From positions 1 through 64,000 of the forward strand of contig JACKDF010000013.1 in assembly GCA_020633655.1 (NCBI GenBank): 64,000 nucleotides of DNA. Direction: 5' to 3'. Below are positions 8,005-16,262 of the stretch, piece after piece. The stretch is from Deferribacteres bacterium (GTDB lineage: Bacteria; Zhuqueibacterota; Zhuqueibacteria; Zhuqueibacterales; Geothermadaptataceae). Numbering within the stretch: the stretch's first letter is position 1; each line of letters opens with the position of its first letter. Position numbers and translations under genes: made by a program. Below the pieces are notes generated by a model. It was given only the letters and a program-made list of their open reading frames with translations, was not told the origin of the DNA and ran no database searches.

Positions 8005-10320
8005 ATGAAATCAGTCAAGATTGCCTCGACTAAAGTCATCGTATCCATTTTCGTCATTTACGCAACTCTCTCTGCTGGCCAGCAGAACACAGAAAAACAC
8101 CTGTGGAAGCCTGCCGCTGATGAGGTCTATCTGCAGGAAGTGGGACAAAAAATCACAACAGATAATCCCGTGACCGCGATTGCAGTTTTCGATGGCGTGT
8201 GCTACGCCGTAATTGACAACACAATTTTCAAATTGGAGAAGGATAATCTTGCAGCTGTCAAATCTGCTCCAGCTCAGGTAAACAAGCTCATGGCGCTTGA
8301 GGGCAGTTTATGGGCGCTTTCCGATACGGGCCTTTTCCGCTTTTTTAACAAAAAGTGGCAGAAACTCGACGACCAGAAATTTGTTGATCTCTGCCTACAC
8401 CAGGGCGCTCTGCATGCCGCCACACGCGATGCAATTTACCGGCTCGAAGAAGACAAGCTCGTCAACATCGAGCCGGAAGGTGGCTATTACACCAGCAACA
8501 CCACGATGATGATGGAGGACGGCACGCAGATTCTCGCCGATCCGGTACGAATCGGCCCTGTTTCCGGGATCACTTCGTATACCGGCACCCTCTACATTTT
8601 AGGTCCCGGAGAACTGGCTCTGTTTGACGGAAAAATTGTTAATCATGATTTCATCGATTGGGGCACGTTGCCATCGCGGGAGACGCGTGATTTTCTCAGT
8701 TTCGGTAGCCGCCTTTTCATCACTACTGACCGGGGATTGGCGGTTCTGCGTGGCGCAGCACTCACCCTCTTAAAAGGTGAAGATGGCCTGCCCTATGAAA
8801 ACACAACCTGTCTCACCAAAGGTTTTGATGGGGATCTGTGGATCGGTACCACAACCGGCGCTATTCGCATGCTGAAAGATGACTGGCACTATTTCGGTCC
8901 CGACCATTGGCTGCCCGGTAACAATGTGAACGACATTGCCGTGGACGATAAAACCGTTTACATCGCAACGGATGCCGGTATCGGCATTGTTCGCTACGAG
9001 CCTTTCACCTTGCTGAAAAAAGCAGCCTACTATGAGCGCCACATCGATGAATGGGGGCACAAACGGCTTGGTTTTATCCACACTCTGTATAAACGCGGGG
9101 ATGAATGGGTCCGCGAAGTCAGCGACAACGATGGCGGCCATACGGCACCCTATCTCGCAGCCATGTGCCACAAATATGTTGTCACCGGCGATGAAACAGC
9201 ACGCCAGGAAGCAGTCGAGGCTTTCAAAGCCATGCTCTGGCTCGACCGGGTGACACCCAAAGATGGTTTTATCGCCCGGGCGATCTGGTCCGCGACCGGC
9301 GATGCAGATACTCGCGGTCGCCACGGTTCCGGTGGTTTACCGGCAAAGTGGTACCCGACGGAGGATGGTAAGTGGTACTGGAAAGGGGATACGTCGAGCG
9401 ATGAGGTTATTGCCCACTTTTATTCTGTTTCGATTTTCCACGATTTGGTGGCACAAGGGAAAGAAAAAGAATTGGCTGCGGAACACCTGGCACGTATAGC
9501 CTCGCATATCATTGACAACGGTTGGGTGATGCGGGACATGAATGACAAACCAACCCGCTGGGGACGCTGGGATCCACAATATCTTTTGCGGCCGTACGGT
9601 GAAGTCGACAGAGGTTTAAATGGCCTGGAAGCGCAGACTTTTATGATGACAGCCATCGCGCTCACAGGAGAACAAAAATATAAAGACGGTTTGCAGCAAC
9701 TGCTGGATTGGGGGTATCAGAATCACACTGTGCGACAGAAAAACACCTTCCCACCAGAAGCCATTGCACCATGGGATGACAATCTCGCCTACCGCAGCTA
9801 CTACACCATCATGCGCTACGTCGACGATGCGCAACTGCGTTCGATTTATCTCCGCAGTCTGGCCCGAACCTGGGAAGTGAAACGTATGGAGCACATTGCC
9901 TGGTTTAATTTTGCCTACGGCGCATTAACAGGAAACGACTGTGAAGTCGATCAGTCAGTTAAACACCTGCGTGAGTGGCCACTGGATTGCGTTGAACATA
10001 CCTTTACCAATTCCCACCGTAGTGATTTGCATACCGAACCAGGCTACGTTGCCTATCAGGGTGGCACTCGTGGCATGTCACCGCGGGAAACCGCTGTAAT
10101 GCGCGGCAGTCGCAATGCACTGGACTACGACGGTGGTGCAGGTAGCCGACGGGTGATGGAACCCACAGGTTTTCTGCGTGATTACTGGATGGCGAGGTAT
10201 CACGGCTTTATCGAAGCGCCAAAAACTGACAATCCAGATTTGATTTCGGTGAAACAAAAGAGAGGCAAGCAACTTGGTGCAAAGCCTTATGAAGGAGAGC
10301 CAAGACCGGAGTTGTATTAA
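8005..10320 (+). CDS. Secreted beta-propeller plus alpha/alpha-toroid protein, unknown function
   Basis: A 771-residue protein with an N-terminal export signal (about residues 1-25, VIVSIFVIYATLSAG). Residues 50-330 contain repeated blades of the two-component-regulator propeller kind (LWALSDTGLFRF, LWIGTTTGAIRM, VYIATDAGIGIV), which usually form a sensor or ligand-binding surface. Residues 340-720 are helix-rich with an alternating aromatic pattern resembling an alpha/alpha-barrel as in glycosidases and epimerases, but I recognise no catalytic signature. A good ribosome site (GGAGGAAG) precedes the ATG. No histidine-kinase part is present. It interrupts the purine/selenium cluster and probably has its own transcription unit. 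It may bind or cleave a polymer outside the cytoplasm. Confidence 0.7.
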   Translation: MKSVKIASTKVIVSIFVIYATLSAGQQNTEKHLWKPAADEVYLQEVGQKITTDNPVTAIAVFDGVCYAVIDNTIFKLEKDNLAAVKSAPAQVNKLMALEGSLWALSDTGLFRFFNKKWQKLDDQKFVDLCLHQGALHAATRDAIYRLEEDKLVNIEPEGGYYTSNTTMMMEDGTQILADPVRIGPVSGITSYTGTLYILGPGELALFDGKIVNHDFIDWGTLPSRETRDFLSFGSRLFITTDRGLAVLRGAALTLLKGEDGLPYENTTCLTKGFDGDLWIGTTTGAIRMLKDDWHYFGPDHWLPGNNVNDIAVDDKTVYIATDAGIGIVRYEPFTLLKKAAYYERHIDEWGHKRLGFIHTLYKRGDEWVREVSDNDGGHTAPYLAAMCHKYVVTGDETARQEAVEAFKAMLWLDRVTPKDGFIARAIWSATGDADTRGRHGSGGLPAKWYPTEDGKWYWKGDTSSDEVIAHFYSVSIFHDLVAQGKEKELAAEHLARIASHIIDNGWVMRDMNDKPTRWGRWDPQYLLRPYGEVDRGLNGLEAQTFMMTAIALTGEQKYKDGLQQLLDWGYQNHTVRQKNTFPPEAIAPWDDNLAYRSYYTIMRYVDDAQLRSIYLRSLARTWEVKRMEHIAWFNFAYGALTGNDCEVDQSVKHLREWPLDCVEHTFTNSHRSDLHTEPGYVAYQGGTRGMSPRETAVMRGSRNALDYDGGAGSRRVMEPTGFLRDYWMARYHGFIEAPKTDNPDLISVKQKRGKQLGAKPYEGEPRPELY

Positions 10321-10360
10321 TATCGTTTTGTTGATAACTGAGTGAGTCTCAGGCACAACC

Positions 10361-10386
10361 AACCCACACCTGCCGGGATGGGAATT
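10361..10386 (-). repeat. DUF559-flanking repeat, short inverted copy
   Basis: AACCCACACCTGCCGGGATG and the following GGAATT are the reverse complement of the two ends of the repeat unit at 10407-10478, with the central hairpin and the CCCTCCC half deleted. It is the degenerate left partner of the upstream repeat pair. Confidence 0.6.
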
Positions 10387-10406
10387 CACGTATTACAAAC
10401 GAATTC

Positions 10407-10478
10407 AAAATCCCATCCCGGGAGGGGACGATTTTATGAAAAAGCGAAGCATTTTTCATAAAATCAGGGGTGGGTTTG
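10407..10478 (+). repeat. DUF559-flanking repeat, direct copy 1
   Basis: A 72-bp unit: TCCCATCCCGGGAGGGGAC, a near-perfect hairpin (10430-10465, GATTTTATGAAAAA/TTTTTCATAAAATC with loop GCGAAGC), then AGGGGTGGGTTTG. An almost identical copy lies at 10990-11061 on the far side of the DUF559 gene. The unit is 30 bp from the start of that gene. Confidence 0.88.
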
Positions 10479-10508
10479 CAGACTCTATAAAACATATGGG
10501 GGAACAAA

Positions 10509-10883
10509 ATGCGCCACAGAATTCTTTGGTACGACCCAAAGTTAAAAAAACGCGCCAGATATCTACGTAAAAATAGTACACTTGCTGAAGTACTCCTGTG
10601 GCAAAGAATTAAAGGCAAGCAAATCCAGGGCTGTGATTTCGATCGTCAGAAACCAATTGATAATTTCATTGTGGATTTTTACTGTAAACAGCTTATGTTA
10701 GCCATTGAAATTGACGGGGAGAGCCACCAGGAAAAAGCAAAATATGATCGGGAAAGACAGAACCGATTGGAATCGTTGGGAGTCCTTGTTGTACGATTTC
10801 TGGATAAAGATGTGAAGACGAATATGGAAGGTGTGTTGTGGGAATTGAATCGGATTGTGAAGGAAATGCTGGAAATTGAGTAA
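10509..10883 (+). CDS. DUF559 family endonuclease-like protein (Vsr/PD-(D/E)xK fold)
   Basis: A 124-residue protein that matches the DUF559 family along its whole length: RARYLRKNSTLAEVLLWQRI at the N-terminus, F-D-R-Q-K-P-I-DNFIVDFYC, the acidic pair EIDGESHQ and a final VVRFLDKDV. DUF559 proteins share the very-short-patch-repair endonuclease fold, and the D and E of VDF and EIDG are the likely metal ligands. A run of G (GGGGGAAC) before the ATG can act as ribosome site. It is enclosed by two composite repeat pairs (10361-10478 and 10904-11061) that are unrelated to the neighbouring metabolic genes, so it looks like an inserted cassette. Family function is unproven; a nuclease acting on the flanking repeats is a hypothesis. 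Confidence 0.88.
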   Translation: MRHRILWYDPKLKKRARYLRKNSTLAEVLLWQRIKGKQIQGCDFDRQKPIDNFIVDFYCKQLMLAIEIDGESHQEKAKYDRERQNRLESLGVLVVRFLDKDVKTNMEGVLWELNRIVKEMLEIE

Positions 10884-10903
10884 GTGGTAGGCATCACAGG
10901 GCT

Positions 10904-10966
10904 TACCCACCCCTGCTTCAAAATTCGTTCAGAATTTTGAAGCTGTCCCCTCCCGGGAGGGGAATT
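10904..10966 (-). repeat. DUF559-flanking repeat, inverted copy
   Basis: ACCCACCCCTG, a hairpin (10916-10942, CTTCAAAATTC/GAATTTTGAAG) and CTGTCCCCTCCCGGGAGGGG form the reverse complement of the direct units, but the central hairpin has a different sequence. Conservation of the outer boxes with a changed but still self-complementary middle suggests that the folded shape matters. Confidence 0.8.
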
Positions 10967-10989
10967 TGGGCATACGTCGAGCACATAGA

Positions 10990-11061
10990 AAATTCCCATC
11001 CTGGGAGGGGACGATTTTATGAAAAAGCGAAGCATTTTTTATAAAATCAGGGGTGGGTTTG
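10990..11061 (+). repeat. DUF559-flanking repeat, direct copy 2
   Basis: Near-identical to 10407-10478. In the hairpin arm TTTTTCAT is changed to TTTTTTAT, which turns a G-C pair into G-T(U) and keeps the fold. The copy ends 54 bp before the ATG of the PLP lyase gene at 11116. Confidence 0.88.
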
Positions 11062-11115
11062 TCCTGTCAACCGAAGATGAACGAAACAATTATTACCAAA
11101 TATACAGGAGACAAA

Positions 11116-12579
11116 ATGATCAACCTCGATATTCATGAAAAACAGCGCCAGAACTCCATTACCGTTGCACGGGAGAAAGGAATTCGCATTCCCACCTTTG
11201 AGCAGATGATTGATCCCGACAAAATCGACGCATCAATTAAAAATGAACTGCAAAATGTCGGTTTGTGGGAGGTTGATCCGCTGAATCTGTTTCGCATCTC
11301 CTGGAAAAATGCACCGCAGGAAAAAGGCGGTGGATTTGGTGGGGTGAATTATATGGAATTGCCCTCTTCACTCACCGGTGTGAAAGCGCGGATTTTTGGA
11401 TTGGTGGGCAAATGGTTTCCAACGGGCGCGCACAAGGTCGGGGCAGCATTTGGTTGTCTGGTACCGCGTCTGGTGACCGGGCAATTCGATCCGACTGTCA
11501 TGAAAGCCGCCTGGCCATCAACGGGGAATTACTGCCGTGGCGGCGCCTACAATTCCGCCCTACTCGGCTGTGATTCTATCGCGATTCTCCCGGAAGGCAT
11601 GAGCCGCGAGCGCTTCGAATGGTTGGAGAAAATCGCCGGGGAAGTGATTGCCACACCAGGCTGCGAATCCAACGTGAAAGAAATTTACGACAAATGCCAC
11701 GAACTGCGTACCACCCGCGATGACGTAATGATTTTCAACCAATTTGATGAGTTCGGCAATTATCTGTGGCATTATCACGTCACCGGCCGCGCTATTGAAG
11801 AAGTTTTACAAAAAAATTTAGGTGGCGAGTTGAATTTGGCAGGGCTGATTTCAGCAACCGGATCCGGCGGGACTATTGCCTGCGGTGATTATTTAAAGCA
11901 AAAATACCCACACATGAAAATTGCTGCCAGTGAAGCCCTGCAATGCCCGACACTCTTGCTCAACGGTTACGGCGACCACCGCATCGAAGGCATCGGAGAC
12001 AAACACGTGCCGTGGATTCACAACGCACGCAACACCGACATGGTTGTGGCGATCGATGATAATTTCCCAATGCATTTGCTACGGTTATTTAATGAGCCGA
12101 TTGGGCAAGAATTTCTGCAGGATATGGGCGTGCCTGCTTCCACAGTCGAACAATTGCCACTGCTCGGCATTTCCGGCATTGCCAATCTCATCGGTGCCAT
12201 CAAATTTGCCCGCTACTTTGAATTGACGGAAAAAGATGCTATTTTCACGATCTTCACCGATTCCATGCAACTCTATACCAGTCGTGTACAGGAATTGGAA
12301 GAGGAACTGGGAAAATACAGTCGAATGGATGCCGCCCGCGATTATGGTCAATTTCTGCAAGGCATATCGACTGATAATATGTTGGAACTAACTTATCCGG
12401 ACAAACGGCGCATTCATAATCTAAAATATTTTACATGGATCGAACAGCAAGGCCGTGAATTGGACGAACTGAATGCACAGTGGTACGATTATCCGGACTA
12501 TTGGGAACGCATTCAACGCCAGGTTGGGGAAATTGATGCGCAGATCGAGGCGTTTAATAGGGACGTTGGATTGCAGTAA
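11116..12579 (+). CDS. PLP-dependent lyase/beta-subunit-type enzyme of the ygeW cluster
   Basis: A 487-residue fold-type II PLP enzyme. K107 in FPTGAHKVGAAFG is the predicted Schiff-base lysine, and SATGSGGTIACGDYL is a glycine-rich phosphate-binding loop. I start it at the ATG at 11116, which follows AGGAGAC; the open frame runs further upstream but that part lies in repeat DNA. It resembles cysteine-synthase/threonine-dehydratase relatives found beside ygeW and ygeY in anaerobes, where a diaminopropionate ammonia-lyase (YgeX) acts on a purine-ring-derived amino acid. It is longer than YgeX (about 400 residues) and not the same subfamily by eye. Its place, before ygeY and ygeW, suggests ammonia elimination from a purine-derived intermediate. 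Substrate unproven. Confidence 0.75.
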   Translation: MINLDIHEKQRQNSITVAREKGIRIPTFEQMIDPDKIDASIKNELQNVGLWEVDPLNLFRISWKNAPQEKGGGFGGVNYMELPSSLTGVKARIFGLVGKWFPTGAHKVGAAFGCLVPRLVTGQFDPTVMKAAWPSTGNYCRGGAYNSALLGCDSIAILPEGMSRERFEWLEKIAGEVIATPGCESNVKEIYDKCHELRTTRDDVMIFNQFDEFGNYLWHYHVTGRAIEEVLQKNLGGELNLAGLISATGSGGTIACGDYLKQKYPHMKIAASEALQCPTLLLNGYGDHRIEGIGDKHVPWIHNARNTDMVVAIDDNFPMHLLRLFNEPIGQEFLQDMGVPASTVEQLPLLGISGIANLIGAIKFARYFELTEKDAIFTIFTDSMQLYTSRVQELEEELGKYSRMDAARDYGQFLQGISTDNMLELTYPDKRRIHNLKYFTWIEQQGRELDELNAQWYDYPDYWERIQRQVGEIDAQIEAFNRDVGLQ

Positions 12580-12650
12580 AAAGCTGGATATGCTCAAAAA
12601 GATTCGTTATTTTATTATTCAAAGCTGGTGAATCAATTGAGAGGATTATC

Positions 12651-12866
12651 ATGTTGCAAATTAATTTGAATTTAAAGCCTGAAATTGAAAAACAATTTAT
12701 TGATATCATTAATAAAGATTTCAGCGGTAGCTATGAAAAATTCGTCGAAAAAGCTATCAAAAAACATCAAAACGTTGTTTCAAAACTCATTGATATTTCA
12801 GAAGATTTAGGTATTGATGACCTTGCTGAAAACCATGATCATTATCTCTATGGATCAGATAAATGA
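12651..12866 (+). CDS. Antitoxin-like protein, partner of the PIN toxin
   Basis: A 71-residue acidic protein with an N-terminal MLQINLNLKPEIEK, as in ribbon-helix-helix antitoxins with a leading beta-strand, and a C-terminal acidic tail that could wrap the toxin. The stop overlaps the toxin start by 4 bp (ATGA), the usual coupling of type II toxin-antitoxin pairs. Ribosome site GAGAGGA precedes the ATG. Assignment rests mainly on context and size. Confidence 0.7.
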   Translation: MLQINLNLKPEIEKQFIDIINKDFSGSYEKFVEKAIKKHQNVVSKLIDISEDLGIDDLAENHDHYLYGSDK

Positions 12867-13264
12867 GAAAAATATTTTTGGATACAAGTGGAATTCTTGC
12901 TTCAATTAATAAACGGGATGCATTGCATGACAAAGCAGTAGAACTAAATCGAAGTTTGGAAACGGATAATGTTGTTTTTTATACAACCGATTATATTATC
13001 GTCGAAATTTGTAATGCTTTATCAAAACGTAAAGGCCTTGCTTTACAAGTTTTAGATTATTTGTACAAATCACCTGATATCAATATTGTCAAAATAACCA
13101 ATGATATCTATACTGAAGCACTCGAAGTCTACAAGAATTTTTCTGACAAAGAATGGGGACTCACGGACATCACATCTTTTATTGTAATGCAGCACCAAGA
13201 TATAGCAGAAGGATTTACAGGGGATAAACACTTTACACAATTCGGGTTCCAAATATTGTTATAA
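12863..13264 (+). CDS. PIN-domain ribonuclease toxin (VapC-like)
   Basis: A 133-residue PIN domain. The acidic active-site residues are visible: D7 (FLDTSG), E48 (IVEICNAL), D102 (GLTDITS) and D121 (TGDKHF). PIN toxins cleave tRNA or rRNA and are held in check by the upstream antitoxin, with which the gene overlaps. The pair is AT-rich compared with the flanking metabolic genes and splits the PLP lyase from ygeY, so it is probably an insertion into the cluster. Confidence 0.88.
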   Translation: MRKIFLDTSGILASINKRDALHDKAVELNRSLETDNVVFYTTDYIIVEICNALSKRKGLALQVLDYLYKSPDINIVKITNDIYTEALEVYKNFSDKEWGLTDITSFIVMQHQDIAEGFTGDKHFTQFGFQILL

Positions 13265-13313
13265 TTCTCTATTCCTTAACTCATAATATAATTCGTTTTC
13301 GAAAGGTAAAACA

Positions 13314-14495
13314 ATGAGCGACATGCTGAAAAAAGCCCAGATAATGGAAAAGGAGCTGGTCAAATTCCTTAGTGACATCGTTGCTATTCCTTCATTGTGT
13401 GGCAAGGAAGGGGCGGTTATTCAGCGTTTGAAAGAAGAAATGGAAAGTATCGGTTTCGACGAAGTGCGCGTGGATGGTCTTGGAAATTTGCTCGGGCGCA
13501 TCGGCAATGGGCCACGCACTTTGGTCATCGACGGGCACTGTGATGTGGTTGATGTCGGCGAGCGCAGTTTATGGAAAACCAAACCTTTCGAACCGGTACT
13601 CAAGGATGGCGTGCTTTACGGACGCGGTACTGTCGACCAGAAAGGTGGACTCGGCTGTGCGATTCAATCAGCACGACTGATCAAAGAAGCCGGATTGCCC
13701 GAGGATGTCACGCTCATTATCATCGCCTCGACACTGGAAGAAGACATCGAGGGATTGTCGTGGAAATATATGGTGCAGGAAGAAGGTTTGAAAGCAGATG
13801 CTGTGCTGATCACTGAGCCGACGAATCTCAATCTTTATCGCGGCCACCGTGGCCGATTGGAAATGAAAGTGCGCACTGAAGGCATTTCCTGTCATGGTTC
13901 CGCACCGGAGCGCGGGGAAAATGCTATCTATAAAATGGCGCCGATTATCGCTGAAATAGAACAACTGCACAAACGATTGAAGGACGATGCTTTTCTTGGC
14001 AAAGGCAGTGTCACCATTTCCAATATCCGTTCCGGCTCACCGTCGCTGTGCGCTGTTGCCGATTCCTGTGAGGTTCATCTCGATCGACGCTTAACCGCCG
14101 GGGAAACGATAGAGAGTGCACTGGCAGAAATTGAAGCCTTACCCTCCTTTCAAAAAGCCGGTGCAAAAGTGTGGGTACCTGAAAGTGAGTACAGCACGTG
14201 GTCAGGAGCAAAATATGCAATGCAAGCTTATATGCCCACCTGGGTTCTCGAAGAAGAGCATCCAGTGCTGCGAACGGCGATTCAAAGCTATAAAAACTTA
14301 TTTGCAGCCGCACCAAAAGTCGACAAATGGACTTTTTCCACCAATGGCGTCGGCAGCATGGGAATGTTTGGTATTCCCACATTCGGCTTCGGGCCAGGTA
14401 ATGAAGTGCAAGCGCACGCACCAAACGAAGGCATGCCGATTGAACATTTAGCCAAAGCAACAGCATTTTATGCAGAATTTGTATTAAATTTTTAA
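13314..14495 (+). CDS. ygeY: YgeY family selenium-metabolism-linked hydrolase (M20 peptidase fold)
   Basis: A 393-residue M20/ArgE/DapE-type metallohydrolase. Metal ligands and catalytic residues are visible: H75 and D77 in GHCDVVD, D108 in GRGTVDQKGG, the catalytic and bridging pair E142-E143 in LEEDIEG, and further sites in CHGSAPERGENA (dimerisation-domain histidine). Length and the neighbouring ygeW (14 bp downstream) fit YgeY, found in genomes with selenium-dependent molybdenum hydroxylases and in the uric-acid-inducible clusters of gut anaerobes. It probably hydrolyses a ureido or amide intermediate of purine breakdown; the exact reaction is not shown by sequence. Confidence 0.9.
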   Translation: MSDMLKKAQIMEKELVKFLSDIVAIPSLCGKEGAVIQRLKEEMESIGFDEVRVDGLGNLLGRIGNGPRTLVIDGHCDVVDVGERSLWKTKPFEPVLKDGVLYGRGTVDQKGGLGCAIQSARLIKEAGLPEDVTLIIIASTLEEDIEGLSWKYMVQEEGLKADAVLITEPTNLNLYRGHRGRLEMKVRTEGISCHGSAPERGENAIYKMAPIIAEIEQLHKRLKDDAFLGKGSVTISNIRSGSPSLCAVADSCEVHLDRRLTAGETIESALAEIEALPSFQKAGAKVWVPESEYSTWSGAKYAMQAYMPTWVLEEEHPVLRTAIQSYKNLFAAAPKVDKWTFSTNGVGSMGMFGIPTFGFGPGNEVQAHAPNEGMPIEHLAKATAFYAEFVLNF

Positions 14496-14509
14496 TTGAT
14501 GAGGACATC

Positions 14510-15493
14510 ATGAAAGCGAAACTGAAAGGCAAAGACTACATCTCCACCCAGGACTGGACTGTCGATGAACTTGAACTGGCATTGGACACGGCCGATGAAC
14601 TGAAGATGATGTTTAAAAAAGAAATCCCACATCCTTATCTTCCAAATAAAACGATATTCCTGTTATTTTTCGACAAATCGACTCGCACGCGCAATTCTTT
14701 TGAAGCCGGAATAACCCAGCTCGGTGGCCATGCGCATTTTATCGATTCATCCACATCACAAATTTCTCACGGCGAAAGTCCGAAAGATACTGGAATAATA
14801 TTATCATCTTATGGGCATGCCATTGCGATCCGCCATGATTTGGTTCCCGGTGAGGGAAATTCCTACATGCGGGAAATCGCAAAATGGACGGACAAGCCAG
14901 TGATCAATATGCAGTGTGACGTCGATCATCCTTGCCAGACTTTGGCTGATCTTATGACAATTCGTGAAAAATATGGCAAGGACAACCTGCGCGGTCGTAA
15001 AATTGCGGTATCCTGGGCCTATGCCCCCTCCTACGCCAAACCGATGTCCGTCCCCCAGGGCCTGGCACTGCTCATGCCCCGCTTCGGCATGGACGTGGTT
15101 CTTGCCCATCCACCGGAATACAAACTGATGGACAGCGTCATGGAAGCAGCCCATGAGAATGCTCGTAAAGCCGGAGTGAAGTTCGAAGTGGTTGATAATA
15201 TGGATGCTGCTTTTGAGGATGCGGATATCGTTTATCCGAAAAGTTGGGGCATTGAATCGTTGTTCCACAAACCAGAGGAAGCACTGGAAATATCGAAAAA
15301 ATACAAGGACTGGATCTGCGACGAACGGCGCATGGGATTAGCGAAAAAAGAATCGATCTACATGCATTGCCTGCCAGCAGACCGTGGCAACGAAGTGACC
15401 GACGCGGTTATTGACGGACCACACTCGGTAGTGTACCAGGAAGCGGAAAATCGCCTGCATACATGCAAAGCATTGATGGCTTTAACGATGTAG
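14510..15493 (+). CDS. ygeW: YgeW-type knotted carbamoyltransferase
   Basis: A 327-residue aspartate/ornithine-carbamoyltransferase-fold protein. The carbamoyl-phosphate loop S57-T-R-T-R61, the H140-P-C-Q143 motif and the H286-C-L-P289 motif are all present. SWAYAPSYAKPMSVPQGLAL matches the knotted branch rather than anabolic OTC/ATC. It is shorter than E. coli YgeW (about 396 residues). In the catabolic direction such an enzyme would split a carbamoylated amino acid to carbamoyl phosphate for ATP synthesis; no carbamate kinase gene is in this window. Ribosome site GAGGAC precedes the ATG, and the 14-bp spacing to ygeY indicates one operon. Confidence 0.88.
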   Translation: MKAKLKGKDYISTQDWTVDELELALDTADELKMMFKKEIPHPYLPNKTIFLLFFDKSTRTRNSFEAGITQLGGHAHFIDSSTSQISHGESPKDTGIILSSYGHAIAIRHDLVPGEGNSYMREIAKWTDKPVINMQCDVDHPCQTLADLMTIREKYGKDNLRGRKIAVSWAYAPSYAKPMSVPQGLALLMPRFGMDVVLAHPPEYKLMDSVMEAAHENARKAGVKFEVVDNMDAAFEDADIVYPKSWGIESLFHKPEEALEISKKYKDWICDERRMGLAKKESIYMHCLPADRGNEVTDAVIDGPHSVVYQEAENRLHTCKALMALTM

Positions 15494-15525
15494 TTTTTCA
15501 AACTGAAAAAGGGAGCGCGACACAA

Positions 15526-16227
15526 ATGTCCCACAAATACAAGATTATCACAGAAAAGCTGCATTCGACCTTTGAAGACTCCATTCTCTCGCGTAACGAA
15601 AGGCGGGAATTGGACCAGCTTCTGGAGGAATTTGCCGGTGATATCGAAGCATTGCGTTTTGCGCATAAAACTGCTTTCGATATTCTGGAAAAATATCTTG
15701 AAACCAGTGGAAATGACAAAAAAGCTGTTTTTAACTGGCTGAAAGGTGTGATGCGGGCAATTGAATTTTTTGCAGAAGAACATCCGTACACACTCTCGGA
15801 AGCTTTTTTCAGTCCCGGTGATGGTTGCCGGGACAAAATCATTTCGAGCCTGGAAGCCGCGAAAAAATGTGTGGACATTTGTGTTTTTACCATCTCAGAC
15901 AATGCCTTTGCTGAGGCTATTTTCGACGTTCAAAACCGGAAAATTCCCATTCGAATCATTACAGACGATGACAAATCCCATGACCGCGGCAGTGACATCC
16001 ACAAATTTATTGACAGGAAAATTCCTGTTCGAATGGATAATTCCCCTGATCATATGCACCACAAATTTGCAGTTATAGACAAAAAAATTCTCATAAATGG
16101 CAGTTTCAATTGGACGCGTTCGGCAAGTGAGCGTAACGAGGAAAATGTGCTGGTGACGCGAGATCCAGCTTTAGTGCGTGCATTTCAGGAAAAATTCGAA
16201 GAATTGTGGCAGCGATTTGGTGCATAA
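15526..16227 (+). CDS. Phospholipase D-like nuclease, single HKD motif
   Basis: A 233-residue protein from the ATG at 15526 (preceded by AAAGGGAG). The first 95 residues are helical and unassigned; the rest is a PLD domain of the Nuc/mitochondrial-cardiolipin-hydrolase type with one HKD motif, H178-x-K180-x4-D185 followed by G192-S193-x-N-W-T. Single-HKD enzymes act as dimers and cut DNA or RNA, or in some cases phosphodiesters. No signal peptide is seen, unlike secreted Nuc. The open frame extends upstream into ygeW, but the methionine at 15526 has the better ribosome site. Its place between ygeW and the xdhC-like gene has no metabolic logic; it may be an inserted defence or repair gene. Confidence 0.85.
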   Translation: MSHKYKIITEKLHSTFEDSILSRNERRELDQLLEEFAGDIEALRFAHKTAFDILEKYLETSGNDKKAVFNWLKGVMRAIEFFAEEHPYTLSEAFFSPGDGCRDKIISSLEAAKKCVDICVFTISDNAFAEAIFDVQNRKIPIRIITDDDKSHDRGSDIHKFIDRKIPVRMDNSPDHMHHKFAVIDKKILINGSFNWTRSASERNEENVLVTRDPALVRAFQEKFEELWQRFGA

Positions 16228-16262
16228 TCCCAATATTGCATAAAATCTGGAGAAATGACATT

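Noticed and set aside
11053..11115. N-terminal extension of the PLP lyase
   Set aside because: The extra 21 codons lie in the repeat unit and intervening DNA, and a good ribosome site precedes the ATG at 11116.
14011..14532. A 173-codon minus-strand frame opposite ygeY
   Set aside because: Low-complexity, Arg/Leu-rich translation typical of antisense shadow; the plus strand is a clear M20 hydrolase.
15517..15532. Third copy of the GCGACA-N4-TGTCNC palindrome
   Set aside because: It overlaps the start codon of the PLD gene and has a weaker right arm; chance is likely.
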